64,000 nucleotides of DNA from Canna indica (GCA_034359265.1 CP136890.1:84717501-84781500), one strand, 5' to 3'. Positions 36,801 to 48,730 are shown, counted from the stretch's first letter. Numbers and translations: made by a program. The notes: generated by a model from the letters alone, not told the origin.

Positions 36801-37464
36801 GATCCCCAATAAAGTTGAGTTCCAGCAGATTGGAATCCGCAATAAATTTTATGAAACGTCTGGAGTCACTACCATTGCCAACACAATTGAAACGTTCACC
36901 ATTGTGCCTTGTCATATTAAAGTCTCTCTCAATTACTAAGGCATCAATGTAATTATTAGTAAGGAGATACAGTTCATGGAGAAAATTCTGCCTCCTATTG
37001 GGGGATGGGGGGCCATACACCCCTAGGAACTAGATGACATGATTACTTCTCAAGTGACGAAGCCTTAATTTGATTATGAAACTTCCCAAGATAACATCAA
37101 GACAAACCCATTCACAAGGATTCCAAAAAGCAATCAAACCCCCCGAGGAGCCTATAGCATCAATAGCGTGAAAATGGGGGTGCGAACCATGGCGAAAACT
37201 AGATAATTGTTTAATAGTAAGAAAAGATACTTGGTCAAGCTTAGTTTCAAAAAGAAAGGCAACATAGCATTTAAGATCCTGAACCGTCTTCTTAATCATG
37301 TAGCGCTTGGATAAACGGTTAAGACCGCAAACATTCCAAAACATAACATTGAAATTGTAAGCAGTAAAAGTGAAATTCATATTAAGAGTCCTACAACCAA
37401 CAAGACCAGAGCAAAAAAAAAAGTACCACTGGGTCGACCTCAAGTTACACTTCAACGGTTGCAA
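33885..37464 (-). pseudogene. LINE ORF2: endonuclease / reverse transcriptase / zf-RVT, broken
   Basis: The endonuclease begins near 37370 (FNVMFWNVCGLNRLSKRYMI) and continues to about 36620 (FIGDPFTWTNN, LDRILVNSSF, LSDHSPLIL). An in-frame stop at 37030-37032 falls between these. The reverse transcriptase spans about 36250-35100, with KSPGPDGITMDFFKKFW, then GLRQGNPLSPILFNL, and FVDDL at the catalytic YxDD-like box (about 35300). Frameshifts occur near 35840 and 35240, and there is a stop in front of 35594. The C-terminal part (35235-34200) shows PIKYLGLTLRLGRPLK and KKGGLGILDL, then the zf-RVT finger with RCFLCNVEDESHDHMF near 34180-34130. This enzyme would nick target DNA and copy the element RNA; in this copy it cannot be made whole. 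Confidence 0.9.
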
Positions 37465-38569
37465 GGGCGTTGATAACTTCAGTGGAATTAGCTTTGAGCA
37501 CGAACCCCATGTTCAAGATGCTTTGGATAGTTTCCGCATTAAGTCGGTCAACCATATCAATGACGGAAGATCCCAAATCAGAGCTAGAATTCTGAGTCGG
37601 CAACGAAGTTCCTTCCATAAGCGCTGCTTCCCGAGCTTCAGCTTGCTTACAAACCGGGGGTGGCGGATTTGTTGAGAAGTCGCTGACTTCTGCGGACATG
37701 GATAATATTAGTAGAATCCCGAATAGTAGTAGGTGCAACGGGATTGGAATTTAAATCGTTAGAAGGCTGCCCAATTGAAAAGTCCAGCTTGGCCTCAAGT
37801 TGATCCACAACCGGATCATGGTCTGGGCCAACGATGCAATCCAACATAGGCCTAGACAAAGTGGAAGAAGATGCAATAGCACCAGGGCATAAAGAGCCCA
37901 TCTCCAAGGGATTCAAAGGAGTGGGACACGTGCATTGAAAGCCTGGATGCCATATGTCACTACAATGGAATTCACAGATGGGCCAACGTCAGGGGAATGT
38001 CATGTGGTATAAGTGAGGGTCCCACTCGGCCCCATGCAATCCACAGCTAAAGTGAAGGGAGAACCCGACAGAGAGAGACCCCCACAGAAACTTTCCAAAG
38101 AGAGAAGAACAGCTTTACGTAAGCCTCGGCCGCTAATCCCGCCCAGAGAAGCAGTAGGCGACAAAAAACCATTCAAAAGTGGGCTTTTGGTGTCGGAAAC
38201 AAGTGTAGAACCATACAGCTCGTCATACATCATCAACCAATCCGAGCCAAGGGAGAATAGAGCAATAGGAACTCGCCTATCAAGGATGATCAGAGGCAGA
38301 GATAACCTGGGACTCCAGCAGAGAGGCCGAGGAGGCTGCTCCAATGAGACGAGAGACGACGCCTCTCCAGAGAGGCCAAACTATAGGCAGTCGGGAGGAC
38401 AGAGGCAAGGCTATCCAAAACCAGCAAAAGAAGCGGCTTTAGCAGGAAGAAGAGCCCTAGCTGTCACCACTTTGTCGCCATGCGCAGAGACACTGTCCAC
38501 GATAGCCGACGGCAGGTTAAGCTACAGCTCTGGGGTGGTCGTCCGGTGTTGAAGATGATCGGAAATGAT

Positions 38570-40010
38570 GAAGACCCACGATCCGGCAATCCAGCATTTG
38601 GAAGAGGACCCGGGGGTGATGTAAGTTAATCGACAGCTTCACATTAACAAGGAACTCCTCCGGCTCATAGTCCGGGTCATTCCTGTCATCATCATCATCA
38701 TGATCTCTTGAGCAAGATCAACACCAGAAGGCATGAAGCAGGTTTTGTACCATGCAATAGCGACGTCAATGGTGAAGCGATTGTCCTCAGCATCAGCAAC
38801 AATGGAGAGGGGGATGGAGAGCAGCGAGTCCATTCGGATCTTGACACCACAAGCTGAGAGCTCGGACCACTACACACAACGCTCATCAATAGCTTCAAAC
38901 GCAACGAAATAGCTTACCAAGGCGATGACAGCATCAGTATTCCAAAAAATCATAGGGAGCCCTCATAGCTCAATCCCGACTCGGACCTCAAGAGGAGAGA
39001 TGGTGGTAAACGGCTCATCTCGACTCCAATCTTTGAACCAGAGAAAGAGATTGCCCCAACGCATCTTCTCCATCTCAATCAGGCGTCGCTTGAAACATCC
39101 ATCTTCTCCAGGAGGTGTAGTGACGAGAAAGAGACCGTCAAGTAATCATCGTCGACGCCACGAGCTTGCATGCTTGCGAGGGTTGTTGAAGCAGCTCGCA
39201 AGGTATCCCACCAGGTCGACATTGGGGTGCATCTGGCCACGCACCGTGATGATTACACAGTGGTCGGAGAGATAGGGAGCCTTGTCAGCCATCTGAGCAT
39301 TGTGTGGGAGACACACACGAGTCGACAGAGGGCGACCGGGAGGCGGAGGAGGCGGGGGAGACACATTTGAGGCGCGAGAAGAAGGAGAGCTCAGATGGAC
39401 ACCATTCGAATGAAAAGACATGGTGGACAAAAAAAGTAGAAGGAGCAGCGGGGTTGGTGACGCCAAGAGAAGCAGGAGGTGATGAAGAAATAGAAGCCAA
39501 GGGTGAAGATAAATAGTGACGTCGTCGAACATAAAAAGGGCAATGCTGACGAACGTGCCCAGGTTTAGAACATGCAAAGCAGCACATTCGACTCCTACAT
39601 AATCTGGCAAAGTGGTCTGGGCTCAAACAACGAAAACAATGTCGTTGGGCTCGGAGAGAGTCCACCAAGGCTGAAATAGGCGAAGAAGTCGCCGGATGAC
39701 GGAAGGAAGAAGATGAGGAAGGGGGAATGACGGAGGTGGGAACACGGGCAAGAGGGGGAGCAGGACGCCCCACCTGGAGCACTTCAGTAAATAAAAGACT
39801 AGTCCCTAGACAATGAGCGGAAAATGGTTTCGGGACATCAACGAATGTAACCTTGCGAGGTCGGGAACAATGAGAGACGAGCTTCCAACCGTCGAAAGGC
39901 GAACTCGAAGCAGGGGAAATGAAAGGAGCGGGGAGGGAGAGAGGAAGATCGAGGGGCAACGGAGGCAACATGAAGAGGAGAAGCGGAGGAGGAACAAGTC
40001 GTCATCTCAG
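38570..40010 (-). pseudogene. LINE ORF1: zinc-knuckle RNA-binding protein, frameshifted
   Basis: The N-terminal part is Ser/Pro-rich (frame 39971-39285) and carries two adjacent zinc knuckles, HCFRCLSPDHFARLC and CCFACSKPGHVRQHC (about 39640-39550). The frame then shifts. A DUF4283-like region follows in other frames, from MADKAPYLSDHCVIITVRGQ near 39290, through LIEMEKMRWGNLFLWF near 39070, to VDLAQEI near 38700. Zinc knuckles ahead of DUF4283 is an arrangement seen in ORF1 of some plant LINEs. The protein would bind element RNA. At least two frame changes and stops break it. Confidence 0.8.
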
Positions 40011-40036
40011 CAAAGCACCTCATACTGAATATATAT

Positions 40037-42241
40037 TATTATCAGGTGAGTTAATTAAGCAATATAATGAGTATATCTATGTATAATCAGTTTAGTGGGT
40101 CAAAAATATTAAGAGTGCATTTGTTTGACAAAAAAATTTTAGTTGTTTCGTTTTGTGAAAAATGAAACCCAATTTCACATTTCGTGGTTTTAATTTTAGA
40201 TTTCTTGTTTGTTGAAAATGCGTTTGGTTGACGCGTTCGATTTTCAAGTTTCACGAAATGATAATAGTGAAAACTTGTTTGGTCGGTGTTGATTTCGATG
40301 CCAGTTTTCAAAACGCATCTGGTTAACCAAAATTGTCTCAATTTCTTTTTATGATTTATATTATTTTATTCTTAAAATTATGTTTTAGTATTCTTAAATA
40401 AAAAAATTAATAAACTTATATAAAAATATATTTGAAAAGTATATTTTATTATTTCATAAAAAATAATATAAAAATATAAATTTTTTATTTTTATTTTTAT
40501 TTCATAAAAACAAAAAAGAATTTTATTAGTTCTTAAAAATAATAATGAAAACAAGTTGTTGCCTTGGATAACTTTGAATTTTGACATTTGACATTTAATT
40601 CATTTTTAAGTATGAAATATTATTTATGAAAACAATATTCACATTATCCAACATTTTAACTTAATGAAATTGATCCTTGATGTAGTCATTTTAATTAACT
40701 TAGTTGTAGTCAACCGAATTTTTTTTTGTTCCTTGATGTAGATTTACAATGAAGAAGGTGGTAGCATTGACATAACCGGGTAGAGTTCACTTTAGAAATA
40801 GGAGTTATTCATTTTTTATCGAGTTAGTGTATTATAATAGAAGAGGATGAAACGAAGAAAGAATCCATGTTGAGTAATACATCATGCTAAGTGGTAACAC
40901 GATGTAGAGAGCTACATCGTGCATCAAGATCAAATTCATTTCGTTGTCAACTTCGATGTGAATGAGATAGTTGATGTTAAACATGTTAACCGTTGTTGTT
41001 AGTTTGATCCATAATGTTACTCTTTAGAGTTGTAGTAATGAAGTGAATTGTAACCTATTTAATTCATAATATACAACAAATTGCTACTTGGAAAATATAT
41101 CTGCAAGCAAATATAGGGAATCAATATTTCAAAGGTACATCTCATGCATCTCAAAAATGAATAATTGAACAAATTTTCAATTCTGAGGCTAAAATCATAT
41201 ATGAGCAATTAAACTCAATCAATTTATAATATGCATTATCCAATAGATTAAGCCAAGTCAGAACTCGTGAGCCGTTGAAATTCAAGGCCTTCAATGATCA
41301 GATTACATCATATTCAAGGCCTTCGAAGGATGCATTGTTGAAATCAATCGTTTTGAATATTTGAAGGTTGAAATGTAGAACCCGAAAGTATGACCAAATG
41401 GTAAAAACAATTTTCAAAACAGGAAAGAAGTCTTTAAAGTTAGTCAAATTAACAATGAAATTATATTTAAAAAACCAATAGTCATACATTGATGTAGGGT
41501 CAAGTTGTAAATGTAAATCAGTATAGGATTAATGAAATACAACAATAAACATAAATTACGAATTACGATTGACGAAACATATCACCGAATCAAAAATGTA
41601 AAAATAACAGAACCAACCCAAGTATTAGCAAGAAAAAAAAAGGTCTATCAAAGAACTTAAACGCAAGATAGATGGCCCAATGGAAACAAATAGTTGATTG
41701 ACAATATATAATCATCGAGATTACTATTACTCGTTTAAGCAAAACACCAGCTAATGAAAGCAAAACACAGCTCTAGCTAGTAAAAACAACGTGGAAGAAG
41801 AAAACACACCCGACAATATAATATACATGGCCCAATGAAATGAAAAAGTCAAATAACAATAAAAACTAGAAGTAGAATTGAAAGGAAAATAAGCATCAAC
41901 TAGAAAGGAAACCAACTAATTCACTTATACATAATCAGTAATAAGAAATCCAATGAAATGAAAAACTAGCAGTAACCAACAACATTTGAAAACAATACGA
42001 GAAATCCACGTCAAATATAGGACTATGGGAAAAAATGTGTATCACCATTAATTGATGATCACCTCTTATTCCTTGCCCACCAAAAAAATAGCTTGTCCAT
42101 CAACTCATACATAGTAAAAAGCACAACACAACATGCCACAATATCACAATAGTCGTGGAGCACAAAATTTAACATAGCCATATAAACACATTAACAAACC
42201 ATCGTCAATATCTCAACAATAACATACCCATAGAAGCATAA
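40037..42241. other. intergenic, AT-rich, no gene seen
   Basis: Short frames only. GTGCATTTGTTTGAC near 40113 and AACGCATCTGGTTAACC near 40312 resemble degenerate MITE ends, but no target duplication was found. Direct copies of ATTCAAGGCCTTC(A/G)A occur near 41279 and 41312. Confidence 0.45.
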
Positions 42242-43349
42242 GGGCATGCTTGTTTTGTAAAAACATAAGGGACTGGACTAGATTTCGGATCGTGTCCCCA
42301 GTTTGTTTTGTAAAATCGATCTTGGGACAAGATATCAATCGTATTCGGGACAGGATTTCTAGCCATTTTCGTGTACCGAGAAATTTCTTGGTACACCGAT
42401 TTCAGGCGGAGGACACGGCGGGAAAGGACCCTGTTACCCCCGGAAAAACCTAAGGAGACGTTTGGTACATTACCACTTAAGATTACTAGGAATTTAGATT
42501 ACCATCTAGATAAATTACCACTTTTAAAATCACCGGTAATGTTACATTACGATGTTTGGTATGTATTGGTAATCTCGCTAGTAATCCACACAACCTTGTT
42601 TGGTATAAAAAAAAGATTACTAGAAAACTTATATCTTTAACTAAAATATCATCAAATAAAAAATAAAATAAAAATAAAATAAAAATAAAATAAAAAAATA
42701 GAAAAATAGAAAAATAAAATATGAATTACCAATTTACTATGAGATGAGACGATGATTTTTTTCTATGTCAATAGAGGATATTTTAGTTAAATGTATTTTT
42801 ATTAAAAATAAATAAAAAATATTATCACCTTACTGGTAATCCACGTAGCCACCTCCTCCATTGGTAATGTGGATTACCATTTGAGTGGTAATATAGATTA
42901 TCATGAGTATCCAGATTACCAGTAATATATTTTAATCAAACGCGATAATCTGATGGGCTTAGATAATTTTAATTAAGATTATCAATTTAGATTACCTCTA
43001 CCAATCTGATGAGTCCCAGGGGTATCTCGAGTCTCGACGATTTCTATGCGAAGGTTGTTGGCTTCGTCTCCTCTCGTGCGTCGCCTCTCACCCGCGTCTC
43101 CTCCTCCTCTATCTCTCTCTGCAAGTCCATCTGCTCGACAAGGTCACAACTGCACGTACTCCGCCGGCTCCGTTCCCGTAGTCGATTTCCTGTGCTGCGG
43201 CGGTCCCTTGCCCCCATCCTCGTCGTTGTTCCGTTCCCCAGTCTCCATCGTCGTTCCCTTCACCCTGGCCCCCATCGCTCGCAGCTTCCCCGGGCGGCAT
43301 GGGGGTCGGTGGTGCCGTCGGAGTGGGTCGTCGGCGGCATTGGGCCCGG

Positions 43350-43872
43350 GCAGCATCGTTGTGCACAGCAAACGCAGCGTGCTGCACACGCTGCTGCCAC
43401 GCCTCCTCGGCAGGATCAAGGTGCGCGAGTTCGATGCCAACAAACAGTACGCCTCGGAGATCCTGGCAATCTTATTGCAGAACAGCCCCGCTAACCAAAA
43501 ACGATTAGCCAGATGAATGGTGTTGACGCGGTGCTGTAGGCTGTGGCGGTATACAAGTCGCAGGATATATCCAAACTAAGAGCGAGGATGAGGAGGAGAT
43601 GCTTGAGAACCTATTTGACTGCTTATGCTGCCTGCTCGATCATGCCAATTGAGAACAAGGAGAGGTTCATGAAATCGGAGGGGGTTGAGCTCATGATCAT
43701 CATCATGAAGCAGAAGAAATCTGCTTATGGGTCAGCGATCAGGGCACTTGATTTTGCAATTGTCGTTCAGGGTTGAAGACATCTTATGGCCGGGTTGATC
43801 ATCATCACGAAGCAGAAGAAATCTGCTTATATGGCCGGGTTGAAGTCAGCTTTTGCTGCTTTCATGGGTAAG
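43350..43872 (+). pseudogene. CTNNBL1 (beta-catenin-like protein 1) fragment, rearranged
   Basis: The + strand encodes blocks of the armadillo-type spliceosome-associated protein CTNNBL1: GRIKVREFDANKQYASEILA and ILLQNSPANQKRL, then MNGVDAVL (after a one-base frameshift and with an in-frame TAG), EEEMLENLFDCLCCLL in another frame, NKERFMKSEGVELMIIIMKQ, KKSAYGSAIRALDFA, and finally GLKSAFAAFMGK near 43870. A block around 43692-43727 (ATCATCATCATGAAGCAGAA) recurs near 43797 as ATCATCATCACGAAGCAGAA, so part was duplicated internally. The exons appear joined without introns over this stretch. Normal CTNNBL1 is over 500 residues; only about 160 are represented. The GC-rich 43009-43350 just upstream is of unknown origin. 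Confidence 0.8.
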
Positions 43873-44649
43873 GCAAGTGTTGTTTTGCTATTGCTCCTTT
43901 GTGTATAGAATTGTCGGTCTTTCTTCATTGATCGAGATTGTAGGAATATATATACATATAGTTAAATTTTTCAGTAATAGTTTCTCATTTCGTTTTAATG
44001 ATTATGTCACCACATTTATCCTTGTAGAAATTAAAAATAGTCGATTGGTAACCAATTATATTAACTGACTACAAGTATATACTGTAGGTAATGTCAAGAA
44101 TTTTTCAGTTCATCAGTTTGTCTTTCGGGAGGAAAAACATAAGCTGCTTCTATGGTATCTTTTTAGGTCATGAGATATTTAGCTCAACCAAGTCCATGCT
44201 TTGTTCTGAAGTTACCATTGCATATTAATTCTTATATCCGTGATCTCTCATCAAAGGTCCAATGACTAATTTTTTCTTCTAAGCTTCTCTTTTTTGTTGA
44301 TCTATGAGTGAGTTGGTCACAGAGGTCTTGAACTTAGTACATTTTTCCTTCATACTGCCCTCTAAAATCCAAACATGATACTTTATCACATATTGTTTTT
44401 GGCTAGTTCTGATGGGAGCTTTGAACTTAATTGACATTGCTTTTGATTTTTCACTTGCCTTTTGTTCGTTCATTTGGAGCCACGTTTAAATTGAAAACTG
44501 CTGGAATGTCCATCTATTTCATTTTTATCTTCTTTTGTAGATTAATTATACTTTGGATTATAATTTTCCACACACATCATTTTAATTTATTGTGCCATTC
44601 AGATTCAAATGAGAAGAAAAATAAGAAAGAGAGATAGCTGCTATTGAAT

Positions 44650-44735
44650 AGATGTTGCTGCTATTGAATCCACCTTCTGTGAGTAGCCTTCAACCTAATT
44701 GAAGGAATCGATGTTGCTGCTATTGAATCCACAAT
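44650..44735. repeat. short direct repeat
   Basis: GATGTTGCTGCTATTGAATC is present at about 44652 and 44709, preceded by a third partial copy near 44635. No function is apparent. Confidence 0.6.
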
Positions 44736-45703
44736 AGCTTAGCAAGAGGAGGGCGATCGAGGAAGCATTCAGTAGCATATGGATCTCCTTGCAGTGTACG
44801 TAGAAATATCGAACAACAGACATGTGCAAGCGAAACTTTAGATTTCCCCTCACGTAACCTTTTCATTTTTTGTGAGATATCCATTTTTGTATTACCTTGC
44901 CAACCAAAGAAGATGGTGATAGTTTTCTATGTAATATTGGTCTACAAGAATGAAAAAGAGTTTCTACTATACTTCTCAATTGTTAATATCAGCAAACTTT
45001 GGATGAAATTTATTGGCATATATGACATTGTCCATGTATGTTTGAATTTGAAATATTTCTTTTATGTATTAAGACTTTTATGTATTAATAAATATATAAA
45101 ATTTAATTGGTCTTGTTTATTGTGCATTTTAAAACTTTTTATTGTATTAAAATATTTGATACTATCTATTAAAGCTTTTTTTATGTATTAAGAAATTTTA
45201 AGACAACTTTATGTTTGAAGACTTTTATGTATAAAATTGAATCTGGGCATTAAAAAAATGCAATGGTATTTTGGTCATTTTATTCTGTACAGGACCGTGT
45301 TATAGCGAAATAAACTTAGGATAGGACTGAATATCGTGTTTTGTTCTTGACGAAACGAGCATGGTATACTGCTATCCCAGGACACCAGGTGTCCTATTTT
45401 TATCCATGTCTGGTGTTCTGTGACGGATAGTTTGCGAACCAAACGGGCCCTAAGTCACATAACATAGCACAATCATTAGTAGTCGACGAATAATTTTTGT
45501 GTGTAGCTATAGGAAGGAAAGTGTGTATCACAATTTGTTGGTGACCGTCTCCAATTCTTCGTCGATGTATGCTATTGTTGTAAAAGTATATTAAATGTAT
45601 GAAATTATCTTGCATGCCATTAGTCCTCAAATTCAATATTTATAGGCTAAAAGATCCCAAGTTTATTTATAGAAAACAACCACGGTAATGAAAACAAGTA
45701 AAA

Positions 45704-46039
45704 CTATCCCTTGGAGGCCAAATCAAGGAGCTTATTAATTTTGGCCACCAATGAAGTGATCAGGTCTCTTGTATGTGTATCTATTTCACTTCTTTGATTG
45801 ACTTCTTCTTCCTCATCGCTCATGGCATCGATGTTAGTGATCCATCGAAAATATTTGCAGTCCCGTGGAGTGTTTGAGTGTGGGCACACTCCATATAATC
45901 GATCAGGATTTTCTCTAGATTCACTTATTCGTATTGCGGCTCGCATACCGCAGGAGCATCGTTCATTTAGATACCACAAGTACTTGAAATGACCATTGGT
46001 ACATGATGTAGAAGTTGTCGTACTAATTAAGAAATTCAA
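45704..46039 (-). CDS. GRF-type zinc-finger protein, 111 residues
   Basis: An intact frame from 46039 to 45704. Residues about 26-70 form a GRF zinc finger: CSCGMRAAIRISESRENPDR, then LYGVCPHSNTPRDCKYFRW, supplying the CxC...C...C ligands and the closing FRW that define the family. An acidic stretch (MSDEEEEVNQ) and a short helical tail follow. GRF fingers bind single-stranded nucleic acid in larger enzymes; short plant proteins of this kind are common near transposons and have no established role. It follows the PIF transposase on the same strand and may be cargo of that element. There is no membrane segment. Confidence 0.55.
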   Translation of the reverse strand: MNFLISTTTSTSCTNGHFKYLWYLNERCSCGMRAAIRISESRENPDRLYGVCPHSNTPRDCKYFRWITNIDAMSDEEEEVNQRSEIDTHTRDLITSLVAKINKLLDLASKG

Positions 46040-46369
46040 ATTAAAAGATCAAACTTGCAACGATACAATCTCTTTATACCAAATTTAAATTATACCAAAC
46101 TAGTGTACATGCATAAAATCATGTCTATATACAATATATTTATAGAACGGTGGCTTCTTGATCGTGTCAACTATACTTATATGTCATGTATGTGGAAGGC
46201 CAATTTACGTCGATGTGCCCAAAGCTGATTTGTGATGCTCTCTCGAATGTCATGCACACCAGTATAATTGCAAGAAGGTTCTCCCATTGATGGTTGGGTA
46301 GTAGTAGATAAAGGTTCAACTTCATCTTCAATAGGGACTTCTTCATTGGTCCATATATCTATTAATTGA

Positions 46370-47570
46370 TCGGAACATCAGTATTTAATAATGAAATTGT
46401 GTATTGTACAACACGTTAATACAATATTACTTTGTTTGACGAGTTTGTAATTCAGCACATCTTCAAAATTGAAAATCGTGCTTTTAATAACCCAAAGCAC
46501 CGTTCGATCACACTCCGAACAGATGAGTATCGTTGGTTAAATAATTCTCTTTTTGAAGTTGGGCGTCATATACATTAATCTGATCGATGGTACCTTTCAC
46601 CCCGATATGGTGCCAAAAATTCGGAAACGTTTGGATATTCGGCATCCACCACGTAAAATTCATCTACCAATACAAGAATACGTACATGTATAATTTGTAT
46701 TGGTATAAAAACTACACCACTAAGGATGTGCTTACGTTGAAAGAACTTTACCTCCCATCGACATAGGAAAATTCAAGTTGGGACTGTATACCATATGGCT
46801 AAAAATACGTGTGTCATTGGCAGTTCCCTCCCACGTGTGTCATTGGCAGTCTTCACATACGTGAATTGCATATTGTGACTGCAAGTTGCCATGACATTTT
46901 GTGTAACAATTCCCTTGCGCCTATGATATATGCTCGATTGGTTTGCAGGAACACATGCTGAAATGTGTGTCCCGACTATAGCCCCTGTCTACAGAAAAAT
47001 AAATTCTTGTGCTAGTTAGCCCCCTTACACTCGTACAAAAGTACATACTACTTATGGATGTAACCTTAAAATATGGGAACCACCACAGATATCCTTGAAT
47101 ATCCGGTTGAACTGTTTGAGGTTCTCGTGGTTTTATAATTTTTGTGCCCAATCTTAGAACTGTAACCAATGTACACTTGAGTCATTTATGAATTATTTCA
47201 ATTGAGTGTTGATATCGCTCCGTAATTACTCAAACTCGCTCATTATGAGAAATCGTATATAAGAATATAGCAAATGCTTCCTCCAGAAAAATATTTCTAT
47301 CCTCTAAACCAACTCTCCAAAGCTCATGGCATAATATTAGGAATAGAGGTTGTTCCATACGTAAATTTTGGTAGCATCTTATTGGACTATGTATTCACTC
47401 ATGTACATAGTCAGCACCTCCCAAAATTGAAGTGTGTACTGCTCTTGATGGTGGTGCATTTTCTAGAGCGTCTAAAGAATCCAAGATATCTATCATTATT
47501 AAGAATACAAAGTCATCAAACACTTCCTCATCCTTTTCATTGCTACGTGATGGATGACTCATTCTACGAC
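46370..47570 (-). pseudogene. PIF/Harbinger transposase, full-length but decayed
   Basis: On the minus strand an N-terminal helical region (GGADYVHE, CYQNLRMEQPLFLILCHELW, EEAFAIFLYTISHNERV, VLRLGTKIIKPRE) leads into the DDE nuclease. The first acidic motif reads GAIVGTHISA where active copies have GAIDGTHI. The second is present as FYVVDAEYPN, followed by FLAPYRGERYH. The third is SVRSVIERCFGLLKARFSIL near 46500. Stops interrupt near 47400, 47225, 46580 and 46450. The copy could not catalyse transposition. The upstream Myb/SANT ORF on the same strand completes the usual two-gene PIF layout. Confidence 0.85.
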
Positions 47571-47799
47571 AACAAATAACAAATTATCGCAAACAATAGT
47601 ATCATATCATTGCATACTAATGAGCATAAGAAAATAAACAAGTATTGAAATGAAAATAAATAAACTAAATATTATGTCCACGTAGCATGAAATGTTCACA
47701 TGTGAAAACATGAAATGAAAGTGTTAAAAATATTATTCACACATCATTCATAAGTTCATAATAAATAAATTATTTTGAGGATGTGACTAGCATAACAAA

Positions 47800-48730
47800 G
47801 GGTTCACTAGAGCAAACTTTCAAGCCAATTCTTGAGTCTCTCATCATCCAATCTCATAATGAGTACTCGAGTGTCCGCATGCTCAACCATGTAAGAAGAC
47901 GTCTTACCATGAGCTTCTGCAAATAGCCCTTGCGAATTATGGAGGCGCTCAACATAATTTGCTAGACTATAAGAATCTAGGAGTGGCATACATATTGATG
48001 TTGCCTCACTTCGAACAACATGTATTACATAGTGTTGAGTCATAAGTTACAACTTTTGCTTCTCTTGCTTTAGAGTTGATCTCACCGATGATTTATCTCT
48101 TTTCTTGCTGCATTTGAACTAGATGGGCGTGGAGGGAGTTTTTCAATACTATCGACATCTTCATCTTTCTCTACCTGTAAGGGCTCCTTCATACGTACAT
48201 TCTACCCCAAATATTCATCCTCTAACTAACACTCTTCATCCGAATTCAAAGGTTCCTACGTAGATGATCGGGTCATCCCACCAGTTGTGGATTGATTTTG
48301 AAATATCAATTCCATCAAAGCATAGTGTGGTAGTGGCCCGAACTTAAACGTTTTGAAATAATCATTTTTTCCTCCTTTTTGCATGTGAAAGAAAATAACT
48401 TTTCATCGCACATATGCGATCCATTTAGACAAAATTCACAAAAACCTACCGAGAAGTTTCACACCGTTTCATTGGCCTCAATCTTCCTTGTATCATGATT
48501 CCATGTGACCCCGATGGCCCGATATGATTAATCAACTCTTGGAAATATTTATAGACATTGTGAAGGCAAGCTTTCTTCTGCTTGCATTTCTCACCCTCGT
48601 ACTTAATGCCATATTTTTCCTTTAGTTTATTTCTAATATATTCCCATACAGGCTTATCAAAATTAAGATTGTCTAGTTCTGCTTGTTTATTATGTAAGAT
48701 GTACAAAAAAATCTTCGGTAACATTCTTTG
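47800..48730 (-). pseudogene. Myb/SANT-like protein of the PIF element
   Basis: The frame 48724-48446 carries the middle and end of a Myb/SANT-like DNA-binding domain of the plant PIF type (FDKPVWEYIRNKLKEKYG, KQKKACLHNVYKYFQELI). The usual C-terminal region (SYSLANYVERLHNSQGL, DERLKNWLESLL) appears in a separate frame, 48043-47807, after broken intervening sequence. Such proteins assist the PIF transposase in binding element ends. Interruption of the frame shows it is not functional. Confidence 0.65.

Larger units (their letters stand above)
33278..40020 (-). mobile_element. LINE (L1-type) retrotransposon, full length but inactive, 16-bp TSD
   Basis: The element lies on the minus strand between perfect 16-bp copies of CATACTGAATATATAT (33262-33277 and 40021-40036). 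Its short poly(A) tail, seen as a T run on the + strand, is at 33279-33285. From 5' to 3' it carries ORF1 with CCHC zinc knuckles and a DUF4283-like region (about 39990-38570). ORF2 follows, with AP-type endonuclease, reverse transcriptase and a C-terminal zf-RVT domain (about 37420-33885). A long target duplication, an A tail and no LTRs fit target-primed reverse transcription. Several stops and frameshifts make it non-autonomous now. A 502-bp Mutator-like foldback is nested near the 3' end. Confidence 0.92.
42242..45450. mobile_element. PIF/Harbinger-ended element carrying a host-gene fragment (Pack-type candidate)
   Basis: The left end GGGCATGCTTGTTTTGTAAA and the inverted right end GGGCCCGTTTGGTTCGCAAA match at 14 of 20 positions. 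TAA is present immediately outside both ends (42239-42241 and 45451-45453), as expected for PIF/Harbinger. No transposase is found between them. A rearranged part of a CTNNBL1-like gene lies inside (43350-43872), with a smaller AT-rich MITE-like piece around 42456-42946. The ends are diverged, so the alternative is two unrelated PIF termini that happen to face each other. Confidence 0.55.

Noticed and set aside
38013..38552. 179-codon + strand ORF
   Set aside because: It is the complement of LINE ORF1/ORF2 spacer sequence, with no domain of its own.
40100..40340. Possible MITE with GTGCATTTGTTTGAC ends
   Set aside because: The inverted partner is weak and there is no duplication, so it is not listed as an element.
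42456..42946. Separate MITE with GACGTTTGGTAC-type ends
   Set aside because: The right end (AATCAAACGC) matches poorly and no target duplication is visible, so it is mentioned only as an internal piece of the larger element.
43009..43516. 156- and 161-codon + strand ORFs as intact genes
   Set aside because: Only the last part of one frame is CTNNBL1-like; the rest is GC-rich leader with many alternative frames.
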